Positions 18,551-28,832 are shown, counted from the stretch's first letter. The stretch: DNA of 64,000 bases from CAVSEK01 sp963726975 (GCA_963726975.1 CAVSEK010000010.1:1-64000); one strand, 5' to 3'. Numbers and translations are program-made. Notes: generated by a model from the sequence alone, not told the origin.

Positions 18551-20491
18551 ATGACCTCACGCACCGTCCGGCGACTGTCCCTCGTCGCCGCCGCCGCCAC
18601 GACCGTCCTCGGCGCCGCCGCCGCGCTGCCCGCGGCCGGCGCTGGCGAGCCCCGGCACCGTCTCGATCGACAACACCGTCCCGCGCTGGCTCGGCCACGC
18701 CTCGCCGGCGCGTCTCCGCCGAGTCGGCGACGCCCATGACCGTCAAGGTCTACCTCGCCCCGCGCGGCGGACTGGCCGCCCTGCAGGCCCGCGTCGCCGC
18801 GGTCTCCGACCCGGCGTCGCCGCAGTACCGCCACTTCCTGACGGCGGCGCAGTACGACGCGACGTACGCCCCGACGCGGCCGCGGTCGCCCGCGGTCGCG
18901 CCGCTACCTGCGCGGCCAGGGCCTGACCCTCGGCGCGACCGAGGCGCACCGCGCGCTGGGTCGAGGCCACGCGGCAGCCCGCGCCGCGCTCGGCAAGGCC
19001 TTCGGCACCGCGCTGGCGACGTACCGCCACGACGGCCAGGACGTCGTCGCCAACACTCAGCGCCGTCCGGCTGCCGCGCGAGGTCGGCCGCCGCCGTGCT
19101 CACCGTCGCCGGTCTCGACACCACCATGCACGCGATGAAGCACGGCCCGCAGGCCGCGCCGGACGTCGCAGCCGCCGAGCGGCTTCCGCAACGCCCGGCC
19201 GTGCAACCTCGACTACGGGGTGCTGCGCTCGGACAACGACGCTACCTACGGCGCACCGCTGCCGAAGTTCGAGGGCGCCTACCTGCCGTACGCCCCCTGC
19301 GGCTACACCGGCCCGTCCTTCCGGGCGGCGTACGAGGGCGACACCGCGCTCGACGGCTCCGGCACGACGGTGGCGATCACCGACGCCTACGCCTGGCAGC
19401 TCATCGCCCAGGACGCCGAGCAGTACGCCACGCAGCACGGCGACGGCTCGTACGCGCCGGGCCAGCTGACGCAGGACCTGCCGGCCCGCTTCACCCACCG
19501 GCAGGCCTGCGACCCGACCGGCTGGTCGGGCGAGGAGACCCTCGACGTCGAGGCCGTGCACGCGATGGCCCCGGCCGCGAACATCCGCTACTACGCCTCG
19601 TCGAGCTGCTTCGACGACGACTTCCAGCAGACGCTGGCCCGCGTCGTCGACGAGGACGTCGCCCAGGTCGTCACGAACTCCTGGAGCGACGTCGAGGAGA
19701 ACGAGTCGGGCCCGTCGATCGCCTCCTACGAGCAGGTCTTCCTGCAGGGCGCGATGCAGGGCATCAGCTTCCTGTTCTCCTCCGGCGACAGCGGCGACGA
19801 GGTCGCCCGCACCGGGCTCCGGCAGGCCGACTACCCGGCCTCCGACCCGTACGCCACCGCCGTCGGCGGCACCTCGACGGCGATCGCGAACGGCCGGCTG
19901 CTCGGCCAGACCGCCTGGGGCACGCACAACTACAGCCGGTCGGCCGACGGCCGCAGCTGGGTCGGCTCGGGCTTCCTGTACGGCTCGGGCGGCGGGTTCT
20001 CGGCGCTGTTCAACCGGCCCGACTACCAGCAGGCCAAGGTCCCCGCGTCCTCGCCCGCCGGGCGCGCCGTGCCGGACATCTCGATGGACGGCGACCCCAA
20101 CACCGGCATGCTCATCGGCCAGACGCAGACCTTCCCCGAGGGCACGCACTACGGCGAGTACCGCATCGGCGGCACGAGCCTGTCCTCGCCGCTGCTCGCC
20201 GGCATGACCGCGCTCGCGGCGCAGCACGCGAAGGGCGGCCGCGGCTTCGGCCTGCTCAACCCGGCGCTGTACCGCAGCACCGGCCTGATCGCCGACGTCC
20301 TGCCGGGCGGCATGCCCGACCGGGGCGTCGTCCGCGTCAACAACAACAACGGCGTCGACAACAAGGACGGCATCAGCTACTACGTGCGGACCTTCGACGA
20401 GGACTCCTCGCTGGTCACCACGAAGGGCTGGGACGACACCACCGGGCTGGGCGTGCCGAAGCCCGGCTTCCTCACCGGCTTCGGCCAGTAG
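18551..20491 (+). CDS. Secreted S53 (sedolisin/kumamolisin) serine-carboxyl protease, propeptide with many frameshifts
   Basis: An exported acid-type serine peptidase. It starts MTSRTVRRLSLVAAAATTVL, a clear signal peptide, followed by a pro-kumamolisin domain whose pieces are recognisable across frames (MTVKVYLAPRGGLAALQARV, SPQYRHFLTAAQYDATYAPT). The catalytic domain from about 19220 is intact: EETLDVEAVHAMAP supplies the Glu/Asp pair, FLFSSGDSGDE the oxyanion Asp, and GGTSLSSPLLAGMTAL the nucleophilic Ser. At least six indels lie in the propeptide between 18643 and 19200, none in the catalytic half. A C-terminal Ca-site region contains VNNNNGVDNKDG. It is a monocistronic gene in the middle of the purine genes. 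Confidence 0.85.
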
Positions 20492-20501
20492 CCCCCGCGC
20501 G

Positions 20502-20532
20502 CCGGGCCGTCCCCTCGCGGGGGCGGCCCGGT
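20502..20532. terminator. Hairpin between protease gene and purD
   Basis: Arms CCGGGCCGTCCCC and GGGGGCGGCCCGG around a TCGC loop, with one mismatch, located 10 bp after the S53 stop and 46 bp from the convergent purD stop. No T tract follows. Confidence 0.6.
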
Positions 20533-20577
20533 GGTGTGTCCGGGGGCGCTGGCGGCCTCCCGGGGGCGCGGCCCGAG

Positions 20578-21841
20578 CTACGCCCCCGGCACCTCGACCT
20601 CGCCGCGCACGGCGCGCAGCGCGATGTCCGACCGCCAGTGGGCGCCGCGCAGCGAGACCGCCGCCACCCCGTCGTACGCCAGGGCCCGGGCCGCCGCGAG
20701 GTCCGGCCCGGTCGAGGTGACCGACACGACCCGCCCGCCGCTGCTCACGACGGACGAGCCGGCGCGGCGGGTGCCGGCGTGCAGCACCTGCACGCCGTCC
20801 GGCAGCGCGCCGACCGCCAGCCCGTCGCCGAGGACCGGCGCCGCGGGGTAGCCCTCGGCCGCGACGACGACCGTCACCGACGCCCCGGAGCGCCAGCGCA
20901 GCGGCGGCACCTCCGAGAGCCGGCCGGTCGCCGCCGCGAGCAGCAGCCCGGCCAGCGGCGTCTCGAGCAGCGCGAGCACCGACTGCGTCTCGGGGTCGCC
21001 GAAGCGGGCGTTGAACTCCACGACCTGCGGCCCGCGGGCGGTCAGGGCCAGCCCGGCGTAGAGCAGCCCCGCGAAGGGCGTCCCCCGGCGGCGCATCTCG
21101 TCGACCACCGGCTGCAGCACCTCGCGCTGCACCCGGTCGACGGTGCCGTCGGGCAGCCAGGGCAGCGGCGCGTACGCCCCCATGCCGCCGGTGTTGGGGC
21201 CGGTGTCGCCGTCGCCGACCCGCTTGGCGTCCTGCGCGGGCAGCAGCGGCAGCGACGGTCGTGCCGTCGGTGACCGCGAACAGCGACACCTCGGGCCCGT
21301 CGAGGTGGTCCTCGACGACGCACGCCGAGCCCGGCGCGGCGAGCACGTCCGCCGCGAAGGCCTGCGCGACGGCCAGGTCGACGCCGACGTGCACGCCCTT
21401 GCCGGCGGCGAGCCCGTCGGCCTTGACGACGTACGGCGGCGCGACCCCGGCCAGGTGCGCGGCGGCCTCCGCAGCGTCCGTCAGCGTCACCGACGCCGCG
21501 GTCGGCACTCCCGCCGCGGCCATGACCTGCTTGGCGAAGCTCTTGCTGCCCTCCAGCGCGGCGGCCGCGGCCGACGGCCCGAAGCAGGGCACCCCGGCGG
21601 CGCGGACGGCGTCGGCGACCCCGGCCACCAGCGGCGCCTCGGGCCCGACGACCACCAGGTCCGGGGCGAGCCGCGCCACCAGCTCCAGCACGGCACCGGG
21701 GTCGGCGGGGTCGACCGGCTCGGTGTCGTCGAGCCCCGCGTTGCCCGGCGCGCAGACCACCCGCTGCACGGCCGGGTCGCGGCGCAGCGCCTGGACGAGG
21801 GCGTGCTCGCGCGCGCCGGGGCCGAGGACGAGGACCTGCAC
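20578..21841 (-). CDS. purD: Phosphoribosylamine-glycine ligase, one frameshift
   Basis: An ATP-grasp enzyme making GAR, the second purine step. It begins MQVLVLGPGAREHALVQALR and contains GPEAPLVAGVADAVRAAGVP, GSKSFAKQVMAAAGVPTA and YVVKADGLAAGKGVHVG. One extra base near 21254, after DGTTV, shifts the frame; the rest reads PLLPAQDAKRVGDGDTGPNT, GGMGAYAPLPWLPDG and EFNARFGDPETQSVLALLE. The GTG at 21841 is preceded by TAGCGT with a 7-nt spacer, so transcription may start at the start codon. The full length of about 420 residues is normal. Confidence 0.94.
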
Positions 21842-21848
21842 GCCGGCG

Positions 21849-21870
21849 ACGCTAGCGGGCGCGGCAGGAT
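21849..21870. promoter_or_regulatory. Divergent -10-like boxes of purD and the 2H phosphoesterase gene
   Basis: On the minus strand TAGCGT (21849-21854) is 7 nt from the purD GTG. On the plus strand CAGGAT (21865-21870) is 7 nt from the GTG of the 2H phosphoesterase gene. The two genes diverge from only 36 bp, so their promoters must overlap. Confidence 0.45.
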
Positions 21871-21877
21871 CAGCGGC

Positions 21878-22399
21878 GTGGAGAGCGCCGTGCTGATCGC
21901 CGTGCCGGAGGCCGAGCCGGTCGTCGGCCCGTGGCGCGCGCAGGGCGACCCCGCTGCCGCGAAGGGCGTCCCGCCGCACGTGACGCTGCTCTTCCCCTTC
22001 GTCGACGACCCCGACGTCGGCACCGTGGAGGAGCTGCGCTGGTACTTCGCCGGCGTCGACGGCTTCCCGCTCGACCTCGTCGGCGTCGAGCGCTTCCCGG
22101 GCGGCGCGACCTGGCTGGCCCCCGCGCCGGCGGGCACCTGCCGCGACCTCACCACCGCGCTGCACCGCCGCTGGCCCGACCACCCGCCGTACGGCGGCGC
22201 GTTCCCCACGGTCGTGCCGCACCTCACCGTGGTCGCCGAGGGGGACGACGACCTGCACGCCCGGGCCCGCGAGGCGGTCCTGCCGCAGCTGCCGCTGCGG
22301 ACCGTCGTGCGCGCCGCCGAGCTGTGGGTGCGCCGACCCGCGGGCGGCTGGGAGCAGCGGGCGGTGCTGCCGATGGCCGAGGTCGACCCGGACGACTGA
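21878..22399 (+). CDS. 2'-5' RNA ligase / 2H phosphoesterase family protein
   Basis: A 173-residue protein with the two H-x-T motifs of the 2H phosphoesterase fold: HVT at about 34-36 (GVPPHVTLLFPF) and HLT at about 115-117 (TVVPHLTVVAEG). Family members hydrolyse or ligate 2',5' or cyclic phosphodiesters of RNA or nucleotides; the substrate here is not known. The GTG start has a CAGGAT box 7 nt upstream and is divergent to purD. There is no signal peptide. The frame is intact. Confidence 0.85.
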   Translation: MESAVLIAVPEAEPVVGPWRAQGDPAAAKGVPPHVTLLFPFVDDPDVGTVEELRWYFAGVDGFPLDLVGVERFPGGATWLAPAPAGTCRDLTTALHRRWPDHPPYGGAFPTVVPHLTVVAEGDDDLHARAREAVLPQLPLRTVVRAAELWVRRPAGGWEQRAVLPMAEVDPDD

Positions 22400-22409
22400 C
22401 GGGCGGGCC

Positions 22410-22482
22410 AGACCAGCGCGCCCCGGACCAGCGGGCCCTCAGACCAGCGGGCCCTCAGACCAGCGGGCCCTCAGACCAGCGG
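22410..22482. repeat. 16-bp tandem repeat at the end of purA
   Basis: The unit AGACCAGCGGGCCCTC is repeated at 22441 and 22457, with a nearly complete copy at 22426, a diverged copy at 22410, and the start of a further unit at 22473-22482. The last copy overlaps the final codons and stop of purA on the minus strand, so the array looks like a duplication of the purA tail (each copy would read PLV-stop). Confidence 0.85.
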
Positions 22483-23754
22483 ACGCAGCGAGAGCGTCTG
22501 CTCCCGGTCGGGCCCGACGCCGATCGAGGAGAACGGCGCGCCGCTCATCTCCTCCAGCGCCCGGACGTAGCGCTGCGCGTTCTTCGGCAGGTCCTCGAAG
22601 GTGCGGGCCGCCGACAGGTCCTCGCTCCAGCCGTCGAGCTGCTCGTAGACCGGCGTCGCGTGGTGGAAGTCGGTCTGCGTCATCGGCATCTCGTCGTGCC
22701 GGACGCCGTCGACGTCGTACGCGACGCAGACCGGGATCTGCTCCCAGCCGGTGAGCACGTCGAGCTTGGTGAGGACGAAGTCGGTGATGCCGTTGACGCG
22801 GGCGGCGTAGCGGGCGATGACGGCGTCGTACCAGCCGCAGCGCCGCGGCCGGCCGGTCGTCGTGCCGTACTCGCCGCCGACGCTGCGCAGGCGCTCGCCG
22901 TCGTCGTCGAGCAGCTCGGTCGGGAACGGGCCCTCGCCGACGCGGGTGGTGTACGCCTTGACGATGCCGATGACCGGGTCGACCCGGCGCGGGCCGATGC
23001 CCGAGCCGGTGCAGGCGCCGCCGGCGGTCGCCGAGGACGAGGTGACGAACGGGTAGGTGCCGTGGTCGACGTCGAGCAGCGTCGCCTGGCCGCCCTCGAG
23101 CAGCACCGTGCGGCCCTCGTCGAGCGCGCGGTTGAGCACAGCGAGGTGTCGGCGACCATCGGCGCAGCCGCTCGCGGTAGGACAGCAGCTCCTCCACGAC
23201 CGCGTCGACGGTGATCGCCTTGCGGTTGTAGACCTTGACCAGCAGGTGGTTCTTCATGCTCCAGCGCGCCCTCGACCTTCTGGCGCAGGATGGCCTGGTC
23301 GAACAGGTCCTGCACGCGGATGCCGATGCGGTTCAACTTGTCGGCGTACGTCGGGCCGATGCCCCGGCCGGTGGTGCCGATCCGGCGCTTGCCGAGGAAG
23401 CGCTCGGCGACCCTGTCCAGGGTGCGAGTGGTAGGAGGCGATGACGTGCGCGTCGGCGCTGACCAGCAGCCGGGAGGTGTCGACGCCGCGGGCCTCGAGG
23501 CCGTCGATCTCGGTGAAGAGCACGCCGAGGTCGACGACGACGCCGTTGCCGATGACCGGGGTGCAGCCCGGCGAGAGGATGCCGCAGGGCAGCAGGTGCA
23601 GGGCGTACGTCTCCTCGCCCACCACGACCGTGTGCCCGGCGTTGTTGCCGCCGTTGAACTTCACGACGTAGTCGACGAGGCCCCCGAGCTGGTCGGTGGC
23701 CTTGCCCTTGCCCTCGTCGCCCCACTGGGCACCGATGAGCACGAGTGCGGGCAT
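22471..23754 (-). CDS. purA: Adenylosuccinate synthetase, four frameshifts
   Basis: GTP-dependent first step from IMP to AMP. It begins MPALVLIGAQWGDEGKGKAT with the P-loop-like GDEGKGK, then YVVKFNGGNNAGHTVVVGEE. Later segments are GKRRIGTTGRGIGPTYADK, NHLLVKVYNRKAITVDAVVE, LLEGGQATLLDVDHGTYPFV and TGSGIGPRRVDPVIGIVKAY. The frame is broken by extra bases near 23425 and 23258 and by missing bases near 23164 and 23145. The corrected length is about 428 residues, as usual. The gene is essential in most bacteria for AMP synthesis, so sequence error is the likely cause. The stop lies in a 16-bp tandem repeat. Confidence 0.93.
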
Positions 23755-23818
23755 GGCGGGGGCTCCGATCGGCGGCCGGTGTCGGGGGTCGGCTCGTGCG
23801 CGGGGAAGGCTAGCCGAC

Positions 23819-24697
23819 GTGGACACCCCGGACCGGACCCTGCTCGTCGTCAGCGAGGGCGCCGGCAGCGCCCAGCAGGAGGCCGTGGAGCGCGCGCGGG
23901 CCGTGCTGGCGGCGGCCGGCGACGTGGAGCTGCGCACCACCGGCACCCCCGAGGACCTCGACCGGGCGCTCGACGACGCCGGCGACCGGCGGGTGGTGCT
24001 CGCCGGCGGCGACGGGTCGGTCCACCTCGCGGTGCAGCGGCTGCGCGACCGCGGCGAGCTGTCGCGGCCGCTGGCGCTCGTGCCGCTGGGCACCGGCAAC
24101 GACCTGGCCCGCTCGGCCGGCCTGTCGCTGGACCCCGAGCGGGCCGCGCGCACCGCGCTGGACGGCCGCCCCTCGCCGGTCGACCTGCTCGTCGACGACG
24201 CGGGCGGGGTGGTCGTCAACGCGGTGCACGTCGGCGTCGGTGCGGAGGCGGCGCAGCGGTCCGGCCGGCTCAAGCCGCTCGTCGGGCTGCTCGCCTACCC
24301 CCTCGGCGCGCTCGCGGCGGGCCTGCGCGCCCCCGGCTGGCACCTGCGGGTCGAGGTCGACGGCGTGCTCGTCGGCGAGCGGCGCACGCTCATGGTCGGC
24401 GTCGGCAACGGCCGCACCATCGGCGGCGGCACCCCGCTGCTGCCCCGCGCGGAGGTCGACGACGGGCTGCTCGACGTCGTCGTCGCGCACGCCGTCGGCC
24501 CGCTGGCCCGGGTGCGCTACGGCGCCGCCCTGCGCACCGGCGAGCACCTGGCCGACCGGGAGGTGCGCTCGGCCCGCGGGCGCTCGGTCACCGTGAGCGG
24601 CGAGCCGGTCGACGTCAACGCCGACGGCGAGCTCGGCGACACGGTCACCCGCCGCACCTGGACGGTCGAGCCGGGCGCCTGGTCGCTCGTGCGCTGA
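23819..24697 (+). CDS. Diacylglycerol/lipid kinase family protein
   Basis: A 292-residue protein with the DAGK catalytic pattern: VVLAGGDGSVHLAVQRLRD, LALVPLGTGNDLARSAGLSL and, near the C-terminus, VNADGELGDTVTRRTWTVEP. Members phosphorylate diacylglycerol, sphingosine or related lipids. The GTG start at 23819 lies 64 bp from the divergent purA start. An AAGGCT box 7 nt upstream could serve as -10. No membrane segment is obvious, consistent with a soluble, membrane-associating enzyme. The lipid substrate is unknown. Confidence 0.88.
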   Translation: MDTPDRTLLVVSEGAGSAQQEAVERARAVLAAAGDVELRTTGTPEDLDRALDDAGDRRVVLAGGDGSVHLAVQRLRDRGELSRPLALVPLGTGNDLARSAGLSLDPERAARTALDGRPSPVDLLVDDAGGVVVNAVHVGVGAEAAQRSGRLKPLVGLLAYPLGALAAGLRAPGWHLRVEVDGVLVGERRTLMVGVGNGRTIGGGTPLLPRAEVDDGLLDVVVAHAVGPLARVRYGAALRTGEHLADREVRSARGRSVTVSGEPVDVNADGELGDTVTRRTWTVEPGAWSLVR

Positions 24698-24703
24698 CGC
24701 CCC

Positions 24704-25928
24704 TCAGAAGAACCGCTGCGCGACGGCGGTCACCTTCTCCTGCGCCTTCTGGTGCAGCGGCCGGTCCTGCCACCGGCCGGGGTCGATCCGCTCGCAGCGC
24801 TCCAGGTCGGCGTCGAAGTCCGCCTCGAGCCGCCGGGTCACCTCCGGGTCGAGGACGCTGAGCACGACCTCCTCGTCCAGGCTCATCGAGCGGCGGTTCA
24901 TGTTGGCCGACCCGACGACGCTGAGCAGCCCGTCCACGGTCGTGATCTTGGCGTGCAGCATGGCGGGCTGGAAGCTCCACACGCGCACCCCGGCGTCGGT
25001 GAGCGGGCCGTACGTCGACTCGGCCGCCAGCTGCACGACGCGCTTGTCGGCGTGCGGGCCCGGCACCATGACGTCGACCTGCACGCCGCGCCGCACGGCG
25101 TCCACGAGCAGGCCGGAGAAGAAGTCGTCGGGCACGAAGTAGGCGGTCGCCATCCGCAGGTGCTCGCGCGCCGACTCGATCGTCAGCCGGAACACGGTGG
25201 CCATGTCGTTCCAGCCGACCGAGGCGCTGCCGCGCGCGACCTGCACGACCGAGCCGCCCGGCCGCTCGTGCTCGGGGAAGCGGTCGCCGGGCTCGGCGAG
25301 CGAGCGCCCCGTCTCGGCCCAGTTCTGCGCGAACGACGCGGTCAGGCCGTCGACCGCCGGACCGACGACCCGGACGTGCGTGTCGCGCCACTCCGAGGAG
25401 TCGCGGGCATCGCCGCACCACTCCTGCGCGATGCCGACCCCACCGGTGAAGCCGACCTTGCCGTCGCAGACGAGCACCTTGCGGTGCGTGCGGTGGTCCT
25501 GCTTGAGCAGCGACACCCGCCAGGGCCGGCGGAACCACTCGACCTGCACCCCGCAGGAGGACATGTGGTCCAGGAGCGTGGAGTCGATCAGGCGCCCGCC
25601 GACGGCGTCGATGAGCACCCGGACGCGGACGCCGGCGCGGGCCCGGTCGGCGAGCGCGTGCGCGAACTCCCGCGCGATCTCGCCCTTCCAGTAGACGAAG
25701 GTGAGGAAGTCGATCGCCTGCTCCGCGCCGCGGACCGCCTCGAGCATCGACGGGAAGATCTCGTCGCCGTTGCGCAGCAGGGTGAGCGCGTTGCCCTCGG
25801 TCGCGGGCACGCCGAGCAGCGCCTCCCAGCGGCGCCGCAGGGCGCGCAGCCGCTCCTGCGGGTCCTGCTGCGGGTCGAGGGCGCGGTCCTCGGAGGAGTC
25901 GGTGCCGGCGGGCGGTCGCGGGGGACAT
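24704..25928 (-). CDS. Phospholipase D-like / cardiolipin synthase family protein
   Basis: A PLD-superfamily phosphatidyltransferase with two HKD motifs: THRKVLVCDG in the first half and MLHAKITTVDG in the second, followed by GSANMNRRSMSLDEE. From the in-frame GTG at 25810 the protein has 368 residues, but conserved-looking sequence (RLRALRRRWEALLGVPATEG) continues upstream. An ATG at 25928 is preceded by TAGGGA with a 7-nt spacer, like other genes here, and joins the frame if one extra base near 25915 is removed. I prefer this start. No strong membrane segment is seen, unlike classical cardiolipin synthases. The product may be cardiolipin or another phospholipid. Confidence 0.82.
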
Positions 25929-25975
25929 GCGCCCGTCCCTACCCCGCGGGCGGACGGCGGCGCCGTCCGCAGGTG

Positions 25976-26389
25976 TCAGCTCGACAACGCCTCGACGGCC
26001 GCCGGGTCGCTGTCGGCCAGGAAGCCCTGCACGCGGGCGGCCTCCTCGTCCTCGCCGATCGCCGCCGCGGCCCGGCCGAGCGCGTGCAGCGCCCGCAGGA
26101 AGCCGCGGTTGGGCTCGTGCGACCACGGGACCGGGCCGAAGCCCTTCCAGCCGGCCCGGCGCAGCGCGTCGAGCCCGCGGTGGTAGCCGGTGCGGGCGTA
26201 GGCGTACGACTCGACCGTCGCGCCGCGCCCGTGCGCCTCGTCGGCGAGCGCCGCCCAGGCCGCGCAGGAGGTGGGGTGCGCCGCGGCGACGGAGGCCGCG
26301 TCCTGCTCGGCGAGCAGCGCGACCGCGGGGTCCTCGGGCAGCAGGGTGGGCGGCGGGCCGCCGAGCAGGTCCTTGCCGGCCAGGCTCAC
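25976..26389 (-). CDS. DUF3151 domain protein
   Basis: A 137-residue protein beginning MSLAGKDLLGGPPPTLLPED and containing YAYARTGYHRGLDALRRAG, WKGFGPVPWSHEPNRGFLRA and LHALGRAAAAIGEDEEAARV, characteristic of DUF3151, an actinobacterial family of unknown function. Its GTG start overlaps the stop of the class II aldolase gene by four bases, so the two are translationally coupled, an arrangement conserved in actinobacteria. Confidence 0.9.
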   Translation of the reverse strand: MSLAGKDLLGGPPPTLLPEDPAVALLAEQDAASVAAAHPTSCAAWAALADEAHGRGATVESYAYARTGYHRGLDALRRAGWKGFGPVPWSHEPNRGFLRALHALGRAAAAIGEDEEAARVQGFLADSDPAAVEALSS

Positions 26390-27406
26390 GAGGACATCCG
26401 CGTGCCGGTCGAGCGCAGGTCCTCGCAGGCCTGCACGACGCGGGCGGCCATGCCGGCCTCGGCGGCCTTGCCCCAGGTGCGCGGGTCGTACTGCTTCTTC
26501 ACGCCGACCTCGCCGTCGACCTTGAGGACGCCGGCGTAGTTGCTGAGCACGTGGTCCGCGACGGGGCGGGTGAAGGCGTACTGCGTGTCGGTGTCGACGT
26601 TCATCTTCACCACGCCGTAGTCGAGCGTCTCGCGGATCTCCTCGAGCAGCGAGCCGCTGCCGCCGTGGAAGACGAGGTCGAAGGGGCGCTCCCCGGTCTC
26701 GGCGCCGACGGCGTCCTGGATCTCCCGCAGGATCGACGGGCGCAGCTTGACGTTGCCGGGCTTGTAGACGCCGTGGACGTTGCCGAAGGTGGCGGCCAGC
26801 AGGTAGCGGCCCTCGATCGTGTCGAGCGCCTGCGCGGTCTTCAGCGCGTCGCCGGGGGTCGTGTAGAGCTTCTCGTTCTCGCCGGAGTTGTCGACGCCGT
26901 CCTCCTCGCCCCCGACGACGCCGATCTCCATCTCCATGACGATCTTGGCCCGGCCGCACTTCTCGAGCAGCTCCGCGGCGATCTCGAGGTTCTCCTCGAG
27001 CTCGACGGCCGAGCCGTCCCACATGTGCGACTGGAACAGCGGCTCGCGGCCGGCGTCGACCCGCTCCTGGCTGATCGCGATGCAGCGGCCGCATGTAGCC
27101 GTCGAGCTTGTCCTTGGGGCAGTGGTCGGTGTGCAGCGCGATCGTCACGTCGTAGGCCTTCGCGACGGAGTGGGCGTACTCCGCCAGCGCCTGCGCGCCG
27201 AGCACCATGTCCTTGGCCGAGCCGGACAGGTACTCCGCCCCGCCGGTGCTCACCTGCACGATGCCGTCGCTCTCGGCCTCGGCGAAGCCGCGCAGGGCGG
27301 CGTTCAGCGTCTGCGAGGAGGTGACGTTGATCGCCGGGTAGGCGAAGCGCCCCTCCTTCGCGCGGTCGAGCATCTGGGCGTACGTCTCGGGAGTCGCGAT
27401 CGGCAT
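26386..27406 (-). CDS. fbaA: Class II fructose-bisphosphate aldolase, one frameshift
   Basis: Zinc-dependent aldolase of glycolysis and gluconeogenesis, about 340 residues. It begins MPIATPETYAQMLDRAKEG and has the metal and substrate segments IALHTDHCPKDKLDGYMRP, FHGGSGSLLEEIRETLDYGV and VVKMNVDTDTQYAFTRPV. An extra base near 27092, in CTGCATCGCGATC, shifts the frame; the continuation reads IAISQERVDAGREPLFQSHM. The start ATG has a CATCCT box 7 nt upstream. The gene is essential in most actinobacteria, so the break is probably an error. It is followed by the coupled DUF3151 gene. Confidence 0.94.
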
Positions 27407-27445
27407 GCCCGCGAGGATGCCAGACGGCACCCGGCCCCCGACAGG

Positions 27446-28825
27446 TCAGCAGGTCGACAGGTCCGCCTCCACCGCCTCCTGCGCCTTGCGCGCGGCGATG
27501 AGCACGGGGTCCCACACCGGGGAGAACGGCGGGGCGTAGGACAGGTCCAGGCCGAGCAGCTCGTCGACGCTCATGAGGTTCCACACCGCCAGCGCGAGCG
27601 CGTCGATCCGCTTGGCCGCGGCGTGCTTGCCGACGATCTGCGCGCCGAGCAGCCGGCCGGAGCGCCGCTCGGCGAGCATCTTGATGCGGATCGGCTCGGC
27701 GTCGGGCAGGTAGCCCGCGGTGGTCGTGGAGTCCACGACCGCGGTGACGAAGGCGTAGCCGGCGGCCTCGGCCTCCGCGCTGGACAGGCCGGTGCGGGCG
27801 ACCTCGACCTCGCAGACCTTGGTGACGGCGGTGCCGATCACGCCGGGGAAGGTCGCGTAGCCGCCGCCGAGGTTGATGCCGGCGACCCGGCCCTGCTTGT
27901 TGGCGTGGGTGCCGAGCGCGACGACGACCCGCTGGCCGGACAGCCGGTGCACGCTCTCGACGCAGTCGCCGGCCGCCCACACGCCGTCGACCGGCGTGCG
28001 CATCCGCGCGTCGACGACGATCCCGCCGCTCGCGCCGACGGGGATGCCGGCCTCGCGCGCGAGCCCGACGTTGGGCCGCACGCCGAGGCCGAGCACGACG
28101 AGGTCGGCGGGCAGCTCGCGGCCGCTCTCGGTGACCACGCACGACGCCCGCCCGTCGGTCGTGCCGATCTCCACCACCCCGTCGCCCAGGACGAGCTCGA
28201 TGCCGAGACCGCGCACGGCGTCGGCGAGGAAGGCGCCGACGTCGGGGTCGAAGGTGCCGACCGGCTGCTCGGAGCGGTCCACGACGGTGACCGAGAAGCC
28301 GCGGCGCTGGCAGGCCTCGGCGATCTCCAGCCCGATGTAGCCGCCGCCGACGACGACGACCCGCTGCACCTCGTCGCGCTCGAGCTCGGCCCGCAGCGCC
28401 ACCCCGTCGTCGAGGACCTGCACGCCGTACACGCCGGTCGCGTCGATGCCCGGCACCGGCGGGCGCATCGGCACCGAACCGGCGGCGTAGTGCAGGGAGT
28501 CGAACGGCTCGTCGCCCTCCGTGCCGGCCTCCAGGTCGCGCCAGCGCACGACCCGCCGGTCGAGGTCGATGCCGACCACCTCGGTGCGCATCCGGACGTC
28601 GATCCCGCCGGCCCGGTGCTGCTCGGGCGTGCGCGCGACCAGCGCCGCCTCGTCCTGCACGAGCCCGCCGATCCAGTACGGGATGCCGCAGGCCGAGTAC
28701 GACGTGGCGCGCCCCCGCTCGAACGCGACGATCGACAGGTCCTCCGGACCGCGGCGGCGCCGCGCCTGCGCGGCCGCGCTCATCCCCGCGGCGTCGCCGC
28801 CCACCACCACCAAGCGCTCCGCCAC
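27446..28825 (-). CDS. FAD-dependent pyridine nucleotide-disulfide oxidoreductase (CoA-disulfide reductase/NADH oxidase-like)
   Basis: A 459-residue flavoprotein of the CoA-disulfide reductase branch. It has an N-terminal FAD site (LVVVGGDAAGMSAAAQARRR), the single redox Cys in YSACGIPYWIGG, an NAD(P)H site (VVVVGGGYIGLEIAEACQRR), the FAD motif TPVDGVWAAGDCVES, and a C-terminal dimerisation domain with AKRIDALALAVWNLMSVDEL. Likely reactions are reduction of CoA disulfide, persulfide or oxygen. The GTG at 28825 is preceded by TAGCGT with a 7-nt spacer, which supports a leaderless start. The frame is intact. Confidence 0.88.
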   Translation of the reverse strand: MAERLVVVGGDAAGMSAAAQARRRRGPEDLSIVAFERGRATSYSACGIPYWIGGLVQDEAALVARTPEQHRAGGIDVRMRTEVVGIDLDRRVVRWRDLEAGTEGDEPFDSLHYAAGSVPMRPPVPGIDATGVYGVQVLDDGVALRAELERDEVQRVVVVGGGYIGLEIAEACQRRGFSVTVVDRSEQPVGTFDPDVGAFLADAVRGLGIELVLGDGVVEIGTTDGRASCVVTESGRELPADLVVLGLGVRPNVGLAREAGIPVGASGGIVVDARMRTPVDGVWAAGDCVESVHRLSGQRVVVALGTHANKQGRVAGINLGGGYATFPGVIGTAVTKVCEVEVARTGLSSAEAEAAGYAFVTAVVDSTTTAGYLPDAEPIRIKMLAERRSGRLLGAQIVGKHAAAKRIDALALAVWNLMSVDELLGLDLSYAPPFSPVWDPVLIAARKAQEAVEADLSTC

Positions 28826-28832
28826 GACCCGG

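Noticed and set aside
17338..21273. A 3.9-kb plus-strand open frame across purB, the protease and purD
   Set aside because: It lies antisense or out of frame to well-supported genes, has Arg/Gly/Ala/Pro-rich composition, no recognisable domain, and arises because high-GC genes lack stops in other frames. The same applies to many other long frames in the window.
24704..25810. GTG 25810 as the start of the PLD-like gene
   Set aside because: It is in frame and usable, but conserved-looking sequence continues upstream and an ATG at 25928 has the TANNNT-7-nt signature. I kept the longer form with a frameshift and mention 25810 as the alternative.
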